The notes under the pieces: model-generated
The model's input: the letters and a program-made list of their open reading frames with translations, nothing else
Database searches by the model: none
Told to the model about the DNA's origin: nothing
Assembly (NCBI GenBank): GCA_032716605.1
Contig: CM064495.1
Coordinates: forward strand, 46,619,701 to 46,683,700
Reading direction: 5' to 3'
From: Paralithodes platypus
Lineage: Eukaryota; Arthropoda; Malacostraca; Decapoda; Lithodidae
Length of the DNA: 64,000 nt
Part shown: positions 32,487 to 47,400 of the stretch, piece by piece
Layout of the letters: each line of letters begins with the position of its first letter
Numbering within the stretch: position 1 is the stretch's first letter
Made by a program: the position numbers and the translations under genes

Positions 32487-35400
32487 TAATCTATAGGATA
32501 TTTATCTTATTGTCGTGTAGACGTTTGTTCGATATAAAAAACTAGCTGTATATTTCAGATATTTGACACCTTTGGATGGTCTCTTTATATTCTGGAATTC
32601 ACTTTCTCAATAGTAACTTTCCACCAAATTCTAACCCATTACAGTTAAAATCCAAGTGTTCCAAATGTCTTAAGAATGAAGGTTGTCAGTGGAGTAGTTT
32701 TTCCCCTCTATTGTTTTGGCTTCTAAATATGGATACATTTCAACCTGTATTAGGTTATTAACCATCTTACTCCACCAATAAATAAAATATATAACATATA
32801 CCCGGTAATAAAGGACGAGTGGAGACATTAAAACAGCGGCAACTTCAATGTTTTTTTTCTTTTTCTATATTCCAACTAATTCCTCTCGGGCATAGGCTGA
32901 GAGCCTGTACATTTTACCGCTCAACACGGCGAAACCCGTGAGGTCTCGTTCCAGTCTAGGGAGTGAGACAATTGTGTAGCAATTAGAGTTGCAACCAGCC
33001 TTCGCCATCTTGCCTTCGCAGACGCACGGCGCTTGGTTGCCCACTCACGGATCGAAGCAGCCCCATCTCTAAAGCTGCTTCGCCTTTGTGCTTCACTGTC
33101 TAACCCCCAAGACTCAGACCCTCAATCGCAGAACGCCACCTATTGAGCAATTAACGCACTAGGTATGGCCCCCTTGTAGCAAATTTTGAATATGGGAATA
33201 TTCATACAGTGCTATTTAATCAGGAAACAATGAGGGTATTTTTTTGGCATTTCGGTGGGCTTTGTGGTAATGCACTGATACTAGGTACAGCACAAATTCC
33301 ATCCCAATAATATCTTCCCATTGATACATCAGGATTCGAACCCGGGACCATTGGATTACCAGTCCAGTGGCAAGACCACTCCACCACACCTCCAAGAGTA
33401 ATGAACCTTAAAGGAGTTGCTCAATATTATTTTGTATTAAATATCTTGATTAAAAGAGTTCATCCTCAAACTTAAGTAAATTGTCTTCATGTTTGCCGGA
33501 ATAATAAAATAAATAAAAAGGTAAGAGACACAAAATTATGATTATGATAATTTTTTCCCACTATTCAACAATTCAAGAAAGAAATTTTCCAAGAACCTTA
33601 ACCCCTACTGTACCATAGGGTACTACCATAAATGTACCCCCCAGTCCCAAGAAATGTGGCCAAAATGGTTTCAGAGGCAAGATATAGCAACCTCCCACCT
33701 CAAAAGATGGAGGAATACTGCCTCTTCTAGCCTGTGGGGGATTGGATATAAGCTGAGAAGTATTGACAAGGTCTTAGAGCAGTGCTCAAACATCGTGGTA
33801 CCAGGCACTGCCTGATACTGACAGTTACAAGGATTGTATGTTACTGACGGCTGGCAGCCGTCGCTGGGACTGGGGAGTGATTTATCTACTGACGGCTCTA
33901 CCGTCGCTGGGATTGTACAGGTTAAAAATTGTATAACTAAGTACCGATATCCATTCTGAAATCCATAAGTCACTTGTAACCGCTTCAATAATATATTATT
34001 CACAAAATACACAAGCACATCGATTTAATTCCAATATAAATATTTATTAATTATAGTAAATATATATCAATAAAATATGGTATATGGTATATATGGTAAA
34101 TAATGATAACAAGCAATGTCAATGTTGCACAGGTTGCAGCAGAGGGCCGGCCAGATTTCCTTATGGTATGAAAGTTAAACTTTGATTTATGTACTGCCAA
34201 TCCTTTATCATGCTGAGGTTCTTCATACTCATAATTCATCCAACAATCTCAATTCCATAGTATACGGCTGAAAGGAATCAATAGTTCATTAGATACACAT
34301 ATAAAAAAGTACATGTAAGTGGTATGCTTAAAAGAATTGTGAATAAATAAGGCATTACCTATATAGTACGGTCGCGTTCATAAGTCATGTCACAGCTGTC
34401 ATTATGTTTGGGTTGCTCTGTGCTGTATTAATGTCTGTCAGATGTTGAATAGGGTGGGTAAGTGTAGGAATATGTTTGTATATTTAACTCGATATGAAGA
34501 AATGAAGTTTAGATAATGCCGATACCAATTATTGATCAATATATACTTGGTGCCGAGACATCACTTATTAGCGCGATTGTACTTACAATGAGTGATTACA
34601 CAATTAGTGCATTATTTAAAAAAAAAAAAAAAAATGCACAATGATCTGATTGACAAATGTATGCATACATTCTATAGTACTGTATACCAACTCAGAGAGA
34701 TGATTTAAAAATGTCATATATGTTTAATTGTCAAACTAATACACAAGCTTTAGCTATTTATAGCTTTTGCAAGGCAACATTGATTAAATTTAGATTAATT
34801 TACAGTTGAGAATTGCTCTATCAAAAGCAACAGTACTGTAATACTTAATGGTATTATATATGAATAGAGTAAGTCCATTGTTAAAAAGGAAAGTCATCTA
34901 GGGAATGAACAGTATTGACTTACGCTTGCTTGTCCAGTGACTTCGGTTCAGGTTTCTCCTCCACATCTTTCTTCTTCTGTTTCTCAACCTTGCTTTTCTT
35001 CTCCTTCTTCTCACTTTGCTGCTTTTTCTTCTTCAGTTTCTTCTTCTTGCTGTATCCGGAGCTGTCACTCCCCAAAGAGCTGGAGCTACTACTGTTCTTA
35101 CTACTGCTGCTACTACTACTGCTACTGCTCCTCCTTCTCTTGCGCTTGCTCTTGCTCTTGCTCCGGCTCCTTCTGCTGGTCTTGTTTTTGCTTTTGCTTT
35201 TGCTCTTACTCTTGCCATCGCTGCTGTGGCTGTGGCTCCTTTTGTGGCTCTTGGTATTGCTCTTACTCCTACTTCGGCTGCTCTTCTTGCTCTTACTTCG
35301 GCTGTGGCTACGACTTCTTTTCTTGCTCTTACTCTCCCTGTGGCTTATTTTCTTGCCCCGACTTTTGCTCTTGCTAGTTCGGCTGCTCTTACTCTTACTC

Positions 35401-38400
35401 CTGCTACGGTTCCTCTTGCTCTTACTTCTGCTGCGACTGTTTCTGCTGCTGCTGCTGCTGCTGCGACTATTGCTGCTTGAATCGCTGTCTTGCCCTCGCT
35501 TCTTACTCGAGCCTAAGTGGTAAAAAATGAGACTTAGGAGTGTTGGACTGACTGCAAATGAAATGGAAAAAAATTACATTATAATGTATATATATATTCC
35601 ATCAACAAATATAAGCAAGTTTTTACGAGAAATACTGTACTTATAATTGATAATTTTACATTAGTAGTTACCGGTAATCTAGAATAAGATCAACAAGATA
35701 AATATCTAATTGCTGATACATTATACCCTTTTATTCTGCTTTCAATACAATATTGATAGACAGTTCAGGGAGTGTAGCGAAGTATTCTTTTCTCGGTCTC
35801 ATATAATTTCTTTTTCATTTTTTCCTGAAAAATGTGACTGGCTCTTCAGGCCACAGTTATTGTAGACACTCCTCAGACTTCCACTGCATAAATATTCTGA
35901 AAACAAGAGTATCATAAGATTATAGAATAAATATAGAATAAATATTGAATAAATAACTGTGTTGGTGGTGTAATGGTTTAGATGCTTATGTTCTGGGTGT
36001 GATGGTTCGAATCCTGGGGACCATATGCTTTCATTAGTTTATTCAAGTACATTGGGGTTTGTAATTGATGATTAATGTTAAGAACGGGGTGTTACTTAAT
36101 TCCCATACTAACAAAATTAAATCTAAACCAAAACAACGTAACTTACTGAGCACCTGGAACAGACTTCACAGGCAATCATTCCACCCCCATACAGGGATAT
36201 TCACATAAGTTTTATTCTCAGTACAGGAAGCGAGATAAAGTTAAATAGATGGAGGCAGGGTATGGCAAACAAGGGCTTAAGAGTTACTATAGATAAAACA
36301 AAGGTCATGATCAGTGGAGCAGGGTGCGGAATAATGGAAAGAAGTGGCGACATTCCATATGCAGTTTGCGGGAAGTAACTCGATTCAATGTTGTGTCTGT
36401 AGTGACTGGGTGCTTAAGAGGTGTAGTGGGGCGAGTAGACATATGACAAAAATCATAGGCTTTGAATGTGCAGTGTGCATGGAAGAACTTGTGTTGAATG
36501 ATTCGCCTGATAGAATTAATTTTGGCAGTGTAAAGGCTCTGTCTTGAGTCGCGTGTTGGGGTAGACCTAGAAAGACGTAGGACCAGGTACTTAGGTCCAA
36601 TCTCAACATAAAGAACCTCACACCAGAGACAGCCCAAAACAGGGATGCCTGGAATGCTGTCATTTAGGATGCAAGACTGATACTGTATCTCAATCTCTGT
36701 GGATGAATTTATTGTACAGGTATGTACAGTTAGTTAGTTATGTAGAGCAGATTAACCAGACCACTGAGCTCCATACGGAACTCTCATAGGTCTGGCCTGA
36801 AGGATTGGATCAGATTACTGAAAGGAGCTTAAGGCGACGCAAAAAACGGACGATAGGGGGGAAGGAAAATGACGGAGAATCGGATAAAAGGTCAGTGAAT
36901 GATTTAGTACCAAAACAAACCGTACGCAGACGGGCAGTATCTGGGCAGTCAAAGACGTGGCGAACAGTTAGAGGGGAATGACAGGAGCAGCAGGTAGGGG
37001 GCGGAGTGTGAGGAGTGGACATCAAATAACCGTGAGTCAGCCGGGAATGGCCTATCCTAAGTCTAGTTAGTAAAACTTCCTCACACCTGTGAGACCTGGA
37101 AGACGAGGGCCAAGGACGGACAGAAGGTTTGATTGCACGGAGTTTATTATTGCAGGGTAGAGCATCCCAATGAGATTGCCACGTGCAAAGAATAGAAGGC
37201 TTGAGTAAGGACAGCCAATCACCTAACGGAAGGTGGGGCTGGCGAGGGATCATTAAAATAGCATTCTTAGCCGCAGCATCGGCGTCTTCATTGCCACGGA
37301 CACCGATGTGAGCAGCAATCCAACATAATTGGACCTGGAATCCACGTAGGCTCATCTCGTGGAGAGTATGTTTTATGGCTAAAACTATTACGTGGGAGGA
37401 CGAATAAGCACGGAGCGCTTCGAGGGCACTACGAGAGTCACTGTAAATTATAAAGGGCTGTTGAGGGGTGTCACGTATGTCAATAGCGGATTGGATAGCT
37501 AAAAGTTCAGCAGTAAAGATAGAGGCTTGGGGCGGGAGAGAAAACTGAAGGAGCTTAGTAGAGGACACAGCAGCGAGGCCCACCCCAGAGTCAGTCTTAG
37601 ACCCGTCAGTGAAGATGGCAAAATGGGGGCCTTTACGACGTATGTGTTCGAGTGCGTGTTGGCAGTGATGGCTAGGGACAAAAGGATATCTCTTAGAGAG
37701 GAAGGAGAGGTGAGTGCAAACATTGGGGAGAAAGATAACCCATGGGGGGGAAGGGGAGACAACAGGCGGCGAAACAGCAATGTGAAAGTCAAGAGAGTTG
37801 AGGAGAATTGTAGCACGAATCGGAAAGGAGGGGGAAGATGGACACGGATCGGGAATGAAGATATCACTGAAAAGGGAATTAGTGGGAGAGTCACTATGTT
37901 TAATTTTTAATGCACGGCGCATAGTAACTAAATCGCGATGGAGGGAGAGCGGGGGCTCGCCACTCTCAGCTAAGAACAGGTATGTACAGTATGTATGTTA
38001 AAGACGCTCCTATCAATTTTAGTGTCAGCTGATGAAATTTGTCTGGAAAGCCGCCATTTAAGATGTAAAATTGAAACCATACTCTATGTGGACAAAACTG
38101 TCGTTAAACTTGTATGAATGTATGTGCGTATCCATAAAATTAACACCCCAGTCGTGTCTTCCAAAATAACATTGACAATAACATCACTTCTTTCATACAA
38201 CAATAGTGATACACTACCATACATACTGTATCTGGGACAAATTACCTTGATGAATATAATAAAACTCTGATAATATTGCACCTGTAGTTAGACAATATCA
38301 TCTGTTGTCTTCTGGGTAAATATATTAGGCGGGAGATACTGCTTCTACGGCTGCTAGTCCTGTGCTGTGGTACTTCTCACAGTGATATAACTCCTGAATA

Positions 38401-41400
38401 TCACTTAGTTAACGATCTTAGAAGAAAATTTGCTATTGTAGTCAGAAAATATGGACTCTTGCGGCTATTGTAGTCAGAAAATATGGACTCTTGCGGCTAT
38501 TGTAGTCAGAAAATATGGACTCTTGCGGCTATTGTAGTCAGAAAATATGGACTCTTGCGGCCCTGGGAGTTCCGTCAAGTCCAAGTGTTAGGCAGAGTCA
38601 AGGCCTCGTTCCTCATATGCCACCTAAAGTGATATTATAAAACCAATATATTATGTCAATAAGAAATATTCACTATCAATAAGTAAGCGCTGTGCACATA
38701 ATATATTCTGCTTTACAGTACTCACTGGGTGCCGGTATATTTATTTTCTAATAAGCTTGGGATCAGCTATAAAGTACTGTAGAGATCATTTTCTCATGGA
38801 ATGGGTAGATCTCACATTCAAGGCAAAGGTTTTTTGTGTTTCTTTTGTTTTGCTTTGCCAGACACTGTAATTCACGAGAAGGGGTGGCCATGAAGATTAG
38901 GCGTTTGTCACGAATTGCTAGGTCAAGTTGCCCGGGCTTGACATCTACTAATAACATTTTGACAGAGAGGATTCGATCCGCCGACCCTTTGATCAGCAGC
39001 CGGAGCTCTACTGACTATTATGCCATGGCAAAAGTGCAAGTTAAAAATTCTTGGGCCAATAAATAATGTCTGCCAAGAGCAGAGGGAAGAGCTGTGGTCA
39101 ATGAGCAGCAGACAATAAATAATATGCGGTCTGCAATTTTCAGGAGGATCAAAAAATATATCTTAATGAACTACCATTAACCCCTTTACTACCGAGTTGT
39201 CCTTGTCAATATAATCTGGATATTATTAGACGATTTTATCCAGCTTAGAGAGGACGTGTAGCAATTAAATGGCTTCAAAATATCTTGATTATCCATTTTA
39301 AATACCACGGCTTCCTCCTAAGCTGCATAAACTTGTCTAAATATAGCTGTAATAACACAAAATATATGCTCAGTAAGGAAGGGGTTAAAGACACACTGAC
39401 TCACTGAATAAACTAATTGACTAACTTTAATAAACTTGAATGACTTATCAATTAAACAATAGAAATAAGAATACACATACAAAGTTTCCTTATACTGTAC
39501 TCGATAATTGTCTCGATATAAAATGCAAAACATTTGAGCATAGTAGAGTACAGTATTGGCAATTATAAGGCTACACTCCACTAACTATGCTACATGTCAG
39601 GATTCACATACACTAACAAATATATTGTGGACAAAATAATTAGGTGTAAAATAGCCTTTACTTCTACACAGAAAAAATGACATATTGATCATATGGTATA
39701 GATAAAAGAGCATAGAGTGCCGCCCTGCCTGCTTTTCTAAGCACAGTTGAGACCGTAGACTGGGCTAGGCCTAGGACACGTGCGATCTATTAGGCGCCCT
39801 CACCACCCTCACTCCGCTTCACTATGTTCACCTTTACTTACTAGCACAGGCTTTTTCTAGCCCGTTTGGGCTTCACATCCGATGCACTGGAGCTTGCAGG
39901 ATACTTGGAAGACACCACTGATTATTCACTTGCGATCAAAATGGTATAAACCCAACACAGGCACTAACACTCGAGTTGTAAGTTGAACGGGACCGCGGGA
40001 AACACTGGGCTGAGTTGTAGGGCTTGGCTGCCAAGGCTTGGGTGGTGCTGCGCTCAAACAAATGCAGTAGACTTGCGGTGCGTTCAGCTGATCGGTCAGG
40101 CAATCGTAAACGTAGACAAATTTGGCCGGTTCTTCCAAAGTTACAAGCTCACTATCGTTCACCAGGAAACAAAAATTGACATCTAAATAGTACGAAAGGT
40201 CATAATACTGACTAAGAAATGGGGCGAAAGGTCTTAAAATTGACAAACTGATGAGCCGAACGTCATAAAATCTGAAAACTAATGGGACTAAACATCCTGA
40301 AGATGAAAGGGACCAGAAAAACGGCCCATCTCCCCTTAATACAAACATACATTTTCCAGTACCGGTACTTACACAGAAAATTGCTCCATGTATTTTTTTT
40401 AACACCATTACCTTCCTTTTCCCTATAATGAACTTTTAACTTCCTCCTTTCACACACTCTTATCAAAGTCAGTGACCATTATCTAAAGCTTTTCTACAGC
40501 TTTTGTCAATTGTACAGCATCATCTGCACCACCCACTGTGTCATGTACACCATGCAAGTCTATTTCCAGCTTCAAAGTTGATGTATTGGAATGCATCAGT
40601 ATCAGTATTGGGAGAAAGACAGTTCCATGTTTTGCACAAGTAGGCCTACAGTATGTCTTTGTCACCTCATGACTGCTAACTACGCTGCCTGGAAAGTCAC
40701 CATTTAGACATACATACTGTACATACATACATAAAATTTTAAGACTGAGTGCTCCACACATACGTGCAGTTTCAGTCTCTTGTCCTAATGGCGGCGTTCC
40801 AGGCAACCCTGTTAAGGACTGCTTCACTTGTCAAGTTTTTGGATTTGAGATCGGCACGTATAGTCCGATCCCAGGTCTTCCTCGGTCCACCCCTTGGTGC
40901 AGCTCCCTCCACAATCACAGACCTGCATCTTTTCACCCAATTGTGTTCATCCACTCTCTCCACATGCCCATACCATCCCAGTCTACTTGTACGCATCTCC
41001 TCGCTAATACTCTTTATACCTAAACGTCTCCTCAGCTCATCATTTGTTATTCTATTCCAGCTTCAAAGTTGATGTATGGAAATGCATCAGTATCAGTATT
41101 GAGAGAAAGTTAGTTCCATGTTTTGCATAAGTATGTCTTTGTCACCTCATGATTGCTAACTACGCTGCCTGTACAGTCACCATTTGGACATACACTGAAA
41201 CAACACCTCATGTGGACCACTCAGTATTTTTTGTAGTTATATATGCATGTTCTATGTACAGTTTGCCTCACATATTCCACTTCTCAACCATCCCAGCAAA
41301 TCGTAACTTGGCAGCACCACACCTACCTCCCCAACCCAAGTCTTCCTCACTCCATCAACTGTCATCCTTCCTTAACTATCATATTTCTAACATGTTCATT

Positions 41401-44400
41401 TTCATAATACAGTATACTGAGGATCTTATTCTACAAAGAGATCATTTAGACTTAAGCTCAAAATGTATGTAAAGTTATCCAGAATTATTTAATATAAACC
41501 AAAACTTTTTATCCTCTGTAGTCACCCTGTATTAAGATTCACAACTTCTAACTGTGCGGTGCTACCCCATGAAAATAGTATTAAGCCATGTTACAGTAAA
41601 AAGAAAGGGATGATAGAGAAAGACAGAGAATTGAGGCAGAAAAGGTAATAAATAACATAGAAAAGGACACTAGTAATAGAGAGAGAGAGATGGTAAGAGT
41701 GAAAAGCACAATAGAAAGGCATTGGTAATAAAAATATTATCAACAAGTGTTTCACTGATGAAAAGTCATTATAGTTCAGTATCTACTATATCATCCTTCA
41801 ACTGCTCATTCACAGTAAGTCTATCTCAGTAATTGCGATAAATCTATTCCTATAGGTAGCGCCAGAGAACTTGACAATAATCGTGACCCCATGACTTATT
41901 ATAACTCAAAATTAATGGAAGCAATCGGGCTGACGTTTTTATAATTTGGGAAGTCTACCAGGAAATAGGTGTGGATATTTACAGCCAGTTTGCTCTAGGC
42001 CCTTTTGAGTTACAGAGAGGTCAGAGATCAAGATCATTGTCAAGTTCGTTGGCGCTACCTATAGCGTTGTTAAATAGTTTGCTTCATGTGATTTGAGAAT
42101 ATAATAGCATCCTATCTATCTACAGTATCTATATGCTCAGGCCCAATCCCCACTTTTCCTATTTTTTATTTTTATTTTCTATTTAATTCTATTTTATTTT
42201 TTATTTTTTTTCTTGGGGGTGGCCGCCTCAAGACAGAGCAAGAACAGGGAAAACACAAAGCACAACATAAAACAACGAACAAACACAGACAAAACACAAA
42301 TTCACACACATCTAGGTCACCATCCTGGAAATATTTATTGCAAGTGTACACTCTTGCATAAACAGTAATCATAAGACTTTTCCTTCCTTCCAAAACATCC
42401 AGTAGTACAAGAAGTACTGTAAATTATAATGTAAAACTTGCAAAATAAACAAACCAAAACTGGGACGACAGAAGATAAACGCAAAGGAACTAATCAAAAT
42501 CGCTATGTGGATATAATGCTTAATTATAATGTAAAACTTGCAAAATAAACAAACTAAAACTGGGACGATACAAGATAAATGCAAAAGAACTGATCAAAAT
42601 CGCTATGTGGAAACAACGCTTAATAAAATAAATTTTTAAAATAAAAGAACACAATCCACCACATAGGGTGTACATCACTACATGAACAGTTTTGGCAGTC
42701 ACTACACTGGTGCACTCAAATCCACTAAGAGGTAGTGACCGCTCAAAGTGTTTGGGTAAAACGTTGTCTTGTCATTGTGGGCTTACTTCTTGGTCCACTC
42801 TCTTTCACTTTACTTCAATCATATACATCTACATCTGCTTCATTTATTTCCATAATTGTACAGCACATAGCCTTCTCACCTTTGCTCAGACTAAAAACAA
42901 AACCAAGACTATATATAGAAAACTTGAATTTTATTTTAGAAACTCGACAATTTAAATTAAATGTGTGCCAAACTCAGTAAACCAAACGATAACAATAATC
43001 GCAACTTAAATATTAATCAAATCTGAACAACCGTAACCATCCTGTCCTCCTCCTTGTTCCCACTATTTTGATGCATTTTTTTTAGAAATTCAAGCTTCAC
43101 TTAAACTAAAGTTGGGAAAGAACTTTGGGTTTAACTGCATATTACTATAAAAATACATGCAGTACATACAAGCTTAGAGACCACATCATCCACAGAGATT
43201 GTGGTTTCAGTTCTTTCATTGTATGTACAATAGTCTTCCCACAACACTGCCCGATCATGTCATCACTGTGGCTGATGTTGGTATAGTGCTAACAGTGCCT
43301 CCTCAAGACTCAACAAAGTCCCTCTGCAGCACTTGTAACTGAAGTATCTGCACCACACTAGCCCTAACTGTGCTACATACAAGGCAGTAACAATAATTAT
43401 TGTAACTGCAACAGAGGCTGTATATAAACTGTAATAGTAATAGTATAATCTATCTATCTATCTATCTATTGCCGGACGCTGTGATCCCCGAAGGGGTGGC
43501 CACGAACGCATCGCCCCCATGCACCTGTCCTCAGTCAGTTGACGCCCCTCCTCCCATCCAGCACCGCTTTCACGCATATACTTCTTAACTCTATCCTTCC
43601 TAGTACTGTATAATACAGAGTGTAATAACTACTTGCCACAGGCCGTAGCGCGGTTGGTAGAGCACTCGCCTGCAAATCGTGAGGTTGATGGTTCGAGTCT
43701 CAGCCCAGCCAGTGTGCTATTTGGCAGACACCAGTGTTGTTGGTGAACGGCACGGTCTAGCAATCTGTGGCAACTGTTCACTGAAGTCCCTGATCATCAG
43801 AGCACCCACCCTAGCCCAGTTCTTGAGCAGGGAGTGCATGGTGGCTAAAAACGCATAAAGAACCGTATAATATGTAAATAATTTCCATCGGATACAACAG
43901 TAGTACATAATATACGAGCGAATGGTACTGTATATAAATTTCAAAGTATACGATTTGCATACATACAGATTCATACAAATTAAAAATATAATCAAATTAA
44001 TATAATAATTCACACACATACTGTAGGTAAATTAAACACAAGAAAATTAAACCAAAATCTCTGATTTTTTTTTCATAAAATACTTGCTATACTGTACATA
44101 AAATATTTATCAGAATTGGTGCAAACATTGAACATATACATATATACATAACACTTCAGTCATATTTTATAAGGTTACTGATACACTGGCAATACTAGAG
44201 AAAAAATGTATTTGAGAAAATAGCTTCAATATTTGTTATCGTTAATGCTAAAACCAAGCATTAAGATTATCTAATACTAATACAAATATCATCCTACTTC
44301 CACACACATATTGATATAAATAAAGATTAAAGTACAGTACTGTAGTAGAAAGGCAGTCCAGACAAATGTATCCTGTTCGTTGTCATTATGTTGATGCCTT

Positions 44401-47400
44401 GGTCTTCATGGGAAAGGATGTCCAATTGTCCATGGCAGAAATCCCTCCAGATGACTTTATCAGGATGTTCCATAATGCTCCTCCACTGATGATGTATATA
44501 TTTTCTCCCTTTCTTCTCCCAATAAAATGGTGGTCTTCCAATTCCGGTGACTCCATTCACTTCCTTGTCAATGTTTTGGCATCCTGTACTCGTCCGTTCA
44601 TGTAATCATAAACTTTCTTTTAAGTTTTTAACGCCTGCAGCTATTCTCTACATATGAATATATATTCACAAATTGAATGCAATCAAAAGTATTATATACT
44701 TTACCAAATTATTACTGGACATAAAAATCCATTACTTTATCGCTTAACCCCTTCTGTACGGGTGATACCATGCTTCTTTATATTCTGGCTATCAGCAGAT
44801 GATTTTATGCAGTTTAGAAAGGACATCTAGGAATCAAAGAGGTATTATATATATAACCATAAACTCTTTGACTTTCTCAGATCCTTCCTAAACAGAGTTT
44901 AATTCCCTAATGAATGCCCTCCAAAATAATAACAATATCACCTGTACTGAAAGCGTTAATAATGTGAGGACACGGGATAGCGTAGTATAAATTATCTAGT
45001 AAATTATCACCACTAGTAACCTGAAATAATAAGACAAACCTGGATCTCAAATACAACATTATCAATATATAATAATAAATATTAGAAGTGAGTGTGGGAA
45101 ACCTTACCTTTGTGTCTCTTATGACTTCTTGATTCCCGACCGTGGCTGCGGCTACTTTCAGGTTCCTTCACATCCACGTGCCTGTTAAAACATTTAGAAT
45201 CAATAATATGTCCTTAACATTCTATATAATAAGCACATTCTGTATATATCAATTGAAATACTGTACTACTTTCCCCAATAACATTTTTATACCTGTACTG
45301 TAATGTGTACCATATGCAGTCTATGGTAATCATTAAAAAAAATTTACTCAACATTCAGAACAGAGCAGAGCACTTCCGTAAACCACTATTTCCGCTAAAG
45401 CAGAAGTCTATCTTAATAAGCGGATTTATATAAGCTATAAATTCGGCAAATATACGCGGGTTAGAAAAGTGGAACTCCTTCCGCAATCGCTTACAAGCCT
45501 TTCAGTGGTACTCAACCTCTCGGCCCCCCTATGCGGGTACTATTTATAGACGACAAGCTCCAACAGGAATCCCGTGTCTCACATCCTAAATGGCACCTTT
45601 CCAGGCGATCCTGTCAAGGGCTGCCTCTGTTGTCAAGTTCTTTATTTTGAGACCGGACCGGAGTACCTCATCCCACGTTATTCTAGGTCTACCCCTACAC
45701 GCAGCTACGTGAGACCAGAACCGCATTTTGTGTGGAGCACTGTCTTTAAATTTGTGTATAGTTGTTGTTGTTGTTGTTGTTGTTCCCTAAGCTGCCTGGC
45801 CGAACAGCCCCGAGTCCCTGAGAAAGGCCATGGCCACGATCGGGCTTTCCCACAGAGCTCTCATTGAGTGTAGATTGTGTTGTTGGCGTAAGTGGTTGTG
45901 TGAAATGCAGTCTTCTATGATGTGTTTAATGGTATGGGGTGCTGTGTTACATCCCGGGCAGGCGTCGACAACGGAGTCATCCAGTCTCTTCTGATAGCTC
46001 AGGAGAGCTGGATGGTGTCCGCATCTCAGCCTGGCCAGGTGGACTCTGTCCTCGCGAGGAAGGGAGGATTCGGAAGGATGGATTTCGGGAGGTCGTGCAT
46101 GCAGCTGTGTGTTGTCTGTGAGTGAGTGGATGGATCGGTGAGAGATATGAGTATGGATGTGCTTCTGGAAGTTGGTTCGGGGTGGGCAGGGAGGGAGAGG
46201 ACAATAATTGTGTGTGATACCGTGTGCTGGGTGTTGTTTTGATATTTCTTGGTGTCTGTGGGTGTGTTGCCATGTAGTTTAGTGGGTGGTCTTGGTTCGT
46301 GGAGGCTGCTGCCAGGAATTGAGTGCCTCTCATGTCCAGATGGTCTTTGACTTTGAGGATTTTGGTTTCTTGATGTAGGTGATCTGTGGGTGCAGTAGCT
46401 GTGCAGCCTGTAATGATCTTCAGGGCTTTGTTTTGAATAGTCTGTAAGGTCTTATGATGTGTTTCAGCTAGGTTAGAAGCCCAAGCTGGGCTTGCGTATT
46501 CCATCACTGATCTTATGTATTGTTTATATACTGTGGTGGTAGTTTCTTTGTTGTGTCCAAATTTTGTGTGAGCAAGTGACCTGAGGGCGTTAAGTCTGGG
46601 TGTCAGTTTCTTTTTAATGTTTGTGGTGTGCTGTTTGAATGTCATATGAGTATCATATGTTACTCCTAGGATTTTGGGTGTGTGTATGTGTTAGGGGTGT
46701 GTTGTTTATGGTGAGTTGAGGGATGTATTCGTGTTCTCCTGTCCAACTTGTGAGCAGGGTTGCGGTGGATTTGGCTGGGGCTAGATTAAGTCTGTTTGTA
46801 GTGCACCAGCCATGTAGTGTGTTGAGATAGGGTTGAAGGAGATCTGTTGCTCTTTTTGGGTCATGGTGTGTGCATGTGAGTGTTTATGTCATCTGCATAG
46901 GAGGCTAAGTTTATTTGGGGCGTATTGGGTGTAGTTATATCGTGCATGTACAGATTGAAGAGTGCGGGCGATAGGACGGATCCTTGTGGGACTCCGTTTG
47001 GAAAGTTTCTGATTTTAGATGACTGACCGGCAAAAGATACGTGTGCACATCTGCCTGCTAGGAAGTTGGCCAGCCACCGTTTTGTGTTGTTGTGCATGTT
47101 TGTGTTGTAGATTTTGTTTGTTAGGTTGTGGCGGGGGATGGCATCGAAGGCTTTACTAATGTCGAGTGTGGCTAATAGTGATCTGTGTGGTGGTCTAGCT
47201 GAATTGATGCCGTCGAAAGCTCTTTGTGTAAGGTCTGTGAGAAGAGTGTTTGTGGAGTGCAGTGGCCTAAAGCCATGTTGTGTTGGAGCTAGGGGTAGGT
47301 CAGGTGTAATTAGTTGTAATACTAGGCGTTCCATGACTTTGGAGGGGGAGCAAAGGAGTGTGATGGGGCGGTGCGAGGAGGGTAGCGTGGGGTCTTTGTT

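Noticed and set aside
33300..33395. Candidate tRNA-Thr gene (minus)
   Set aside because: Boxes are good, but acceptor pairing is poor and there is an attached SINE-like tail.
34915..35523. Long plus-strand open frame of Leu/Phe-rich protein
   Set aside because: It is the complement of TTC14 exon J; Ser/Lys/Arg codons read backward give Leu-rich frames.
38432..38559. CRISPR-like array
   Set aside because: Units are contiguous without spacers; it is a simple tandem repeat in a eukaryotic intron.
39926..40408. 160-codon minus-strand frame
   Set aside because: No domain; it crosses a MITE remnant at 40185-40336, so it is probably chance.
43636..43712. Candidate tRNA gene
   Set aside because: A and B boxes are present but the anticodon loop and T arm do not pair properly, and the downstream body is shared with another repeat copy, so it is a SINE.
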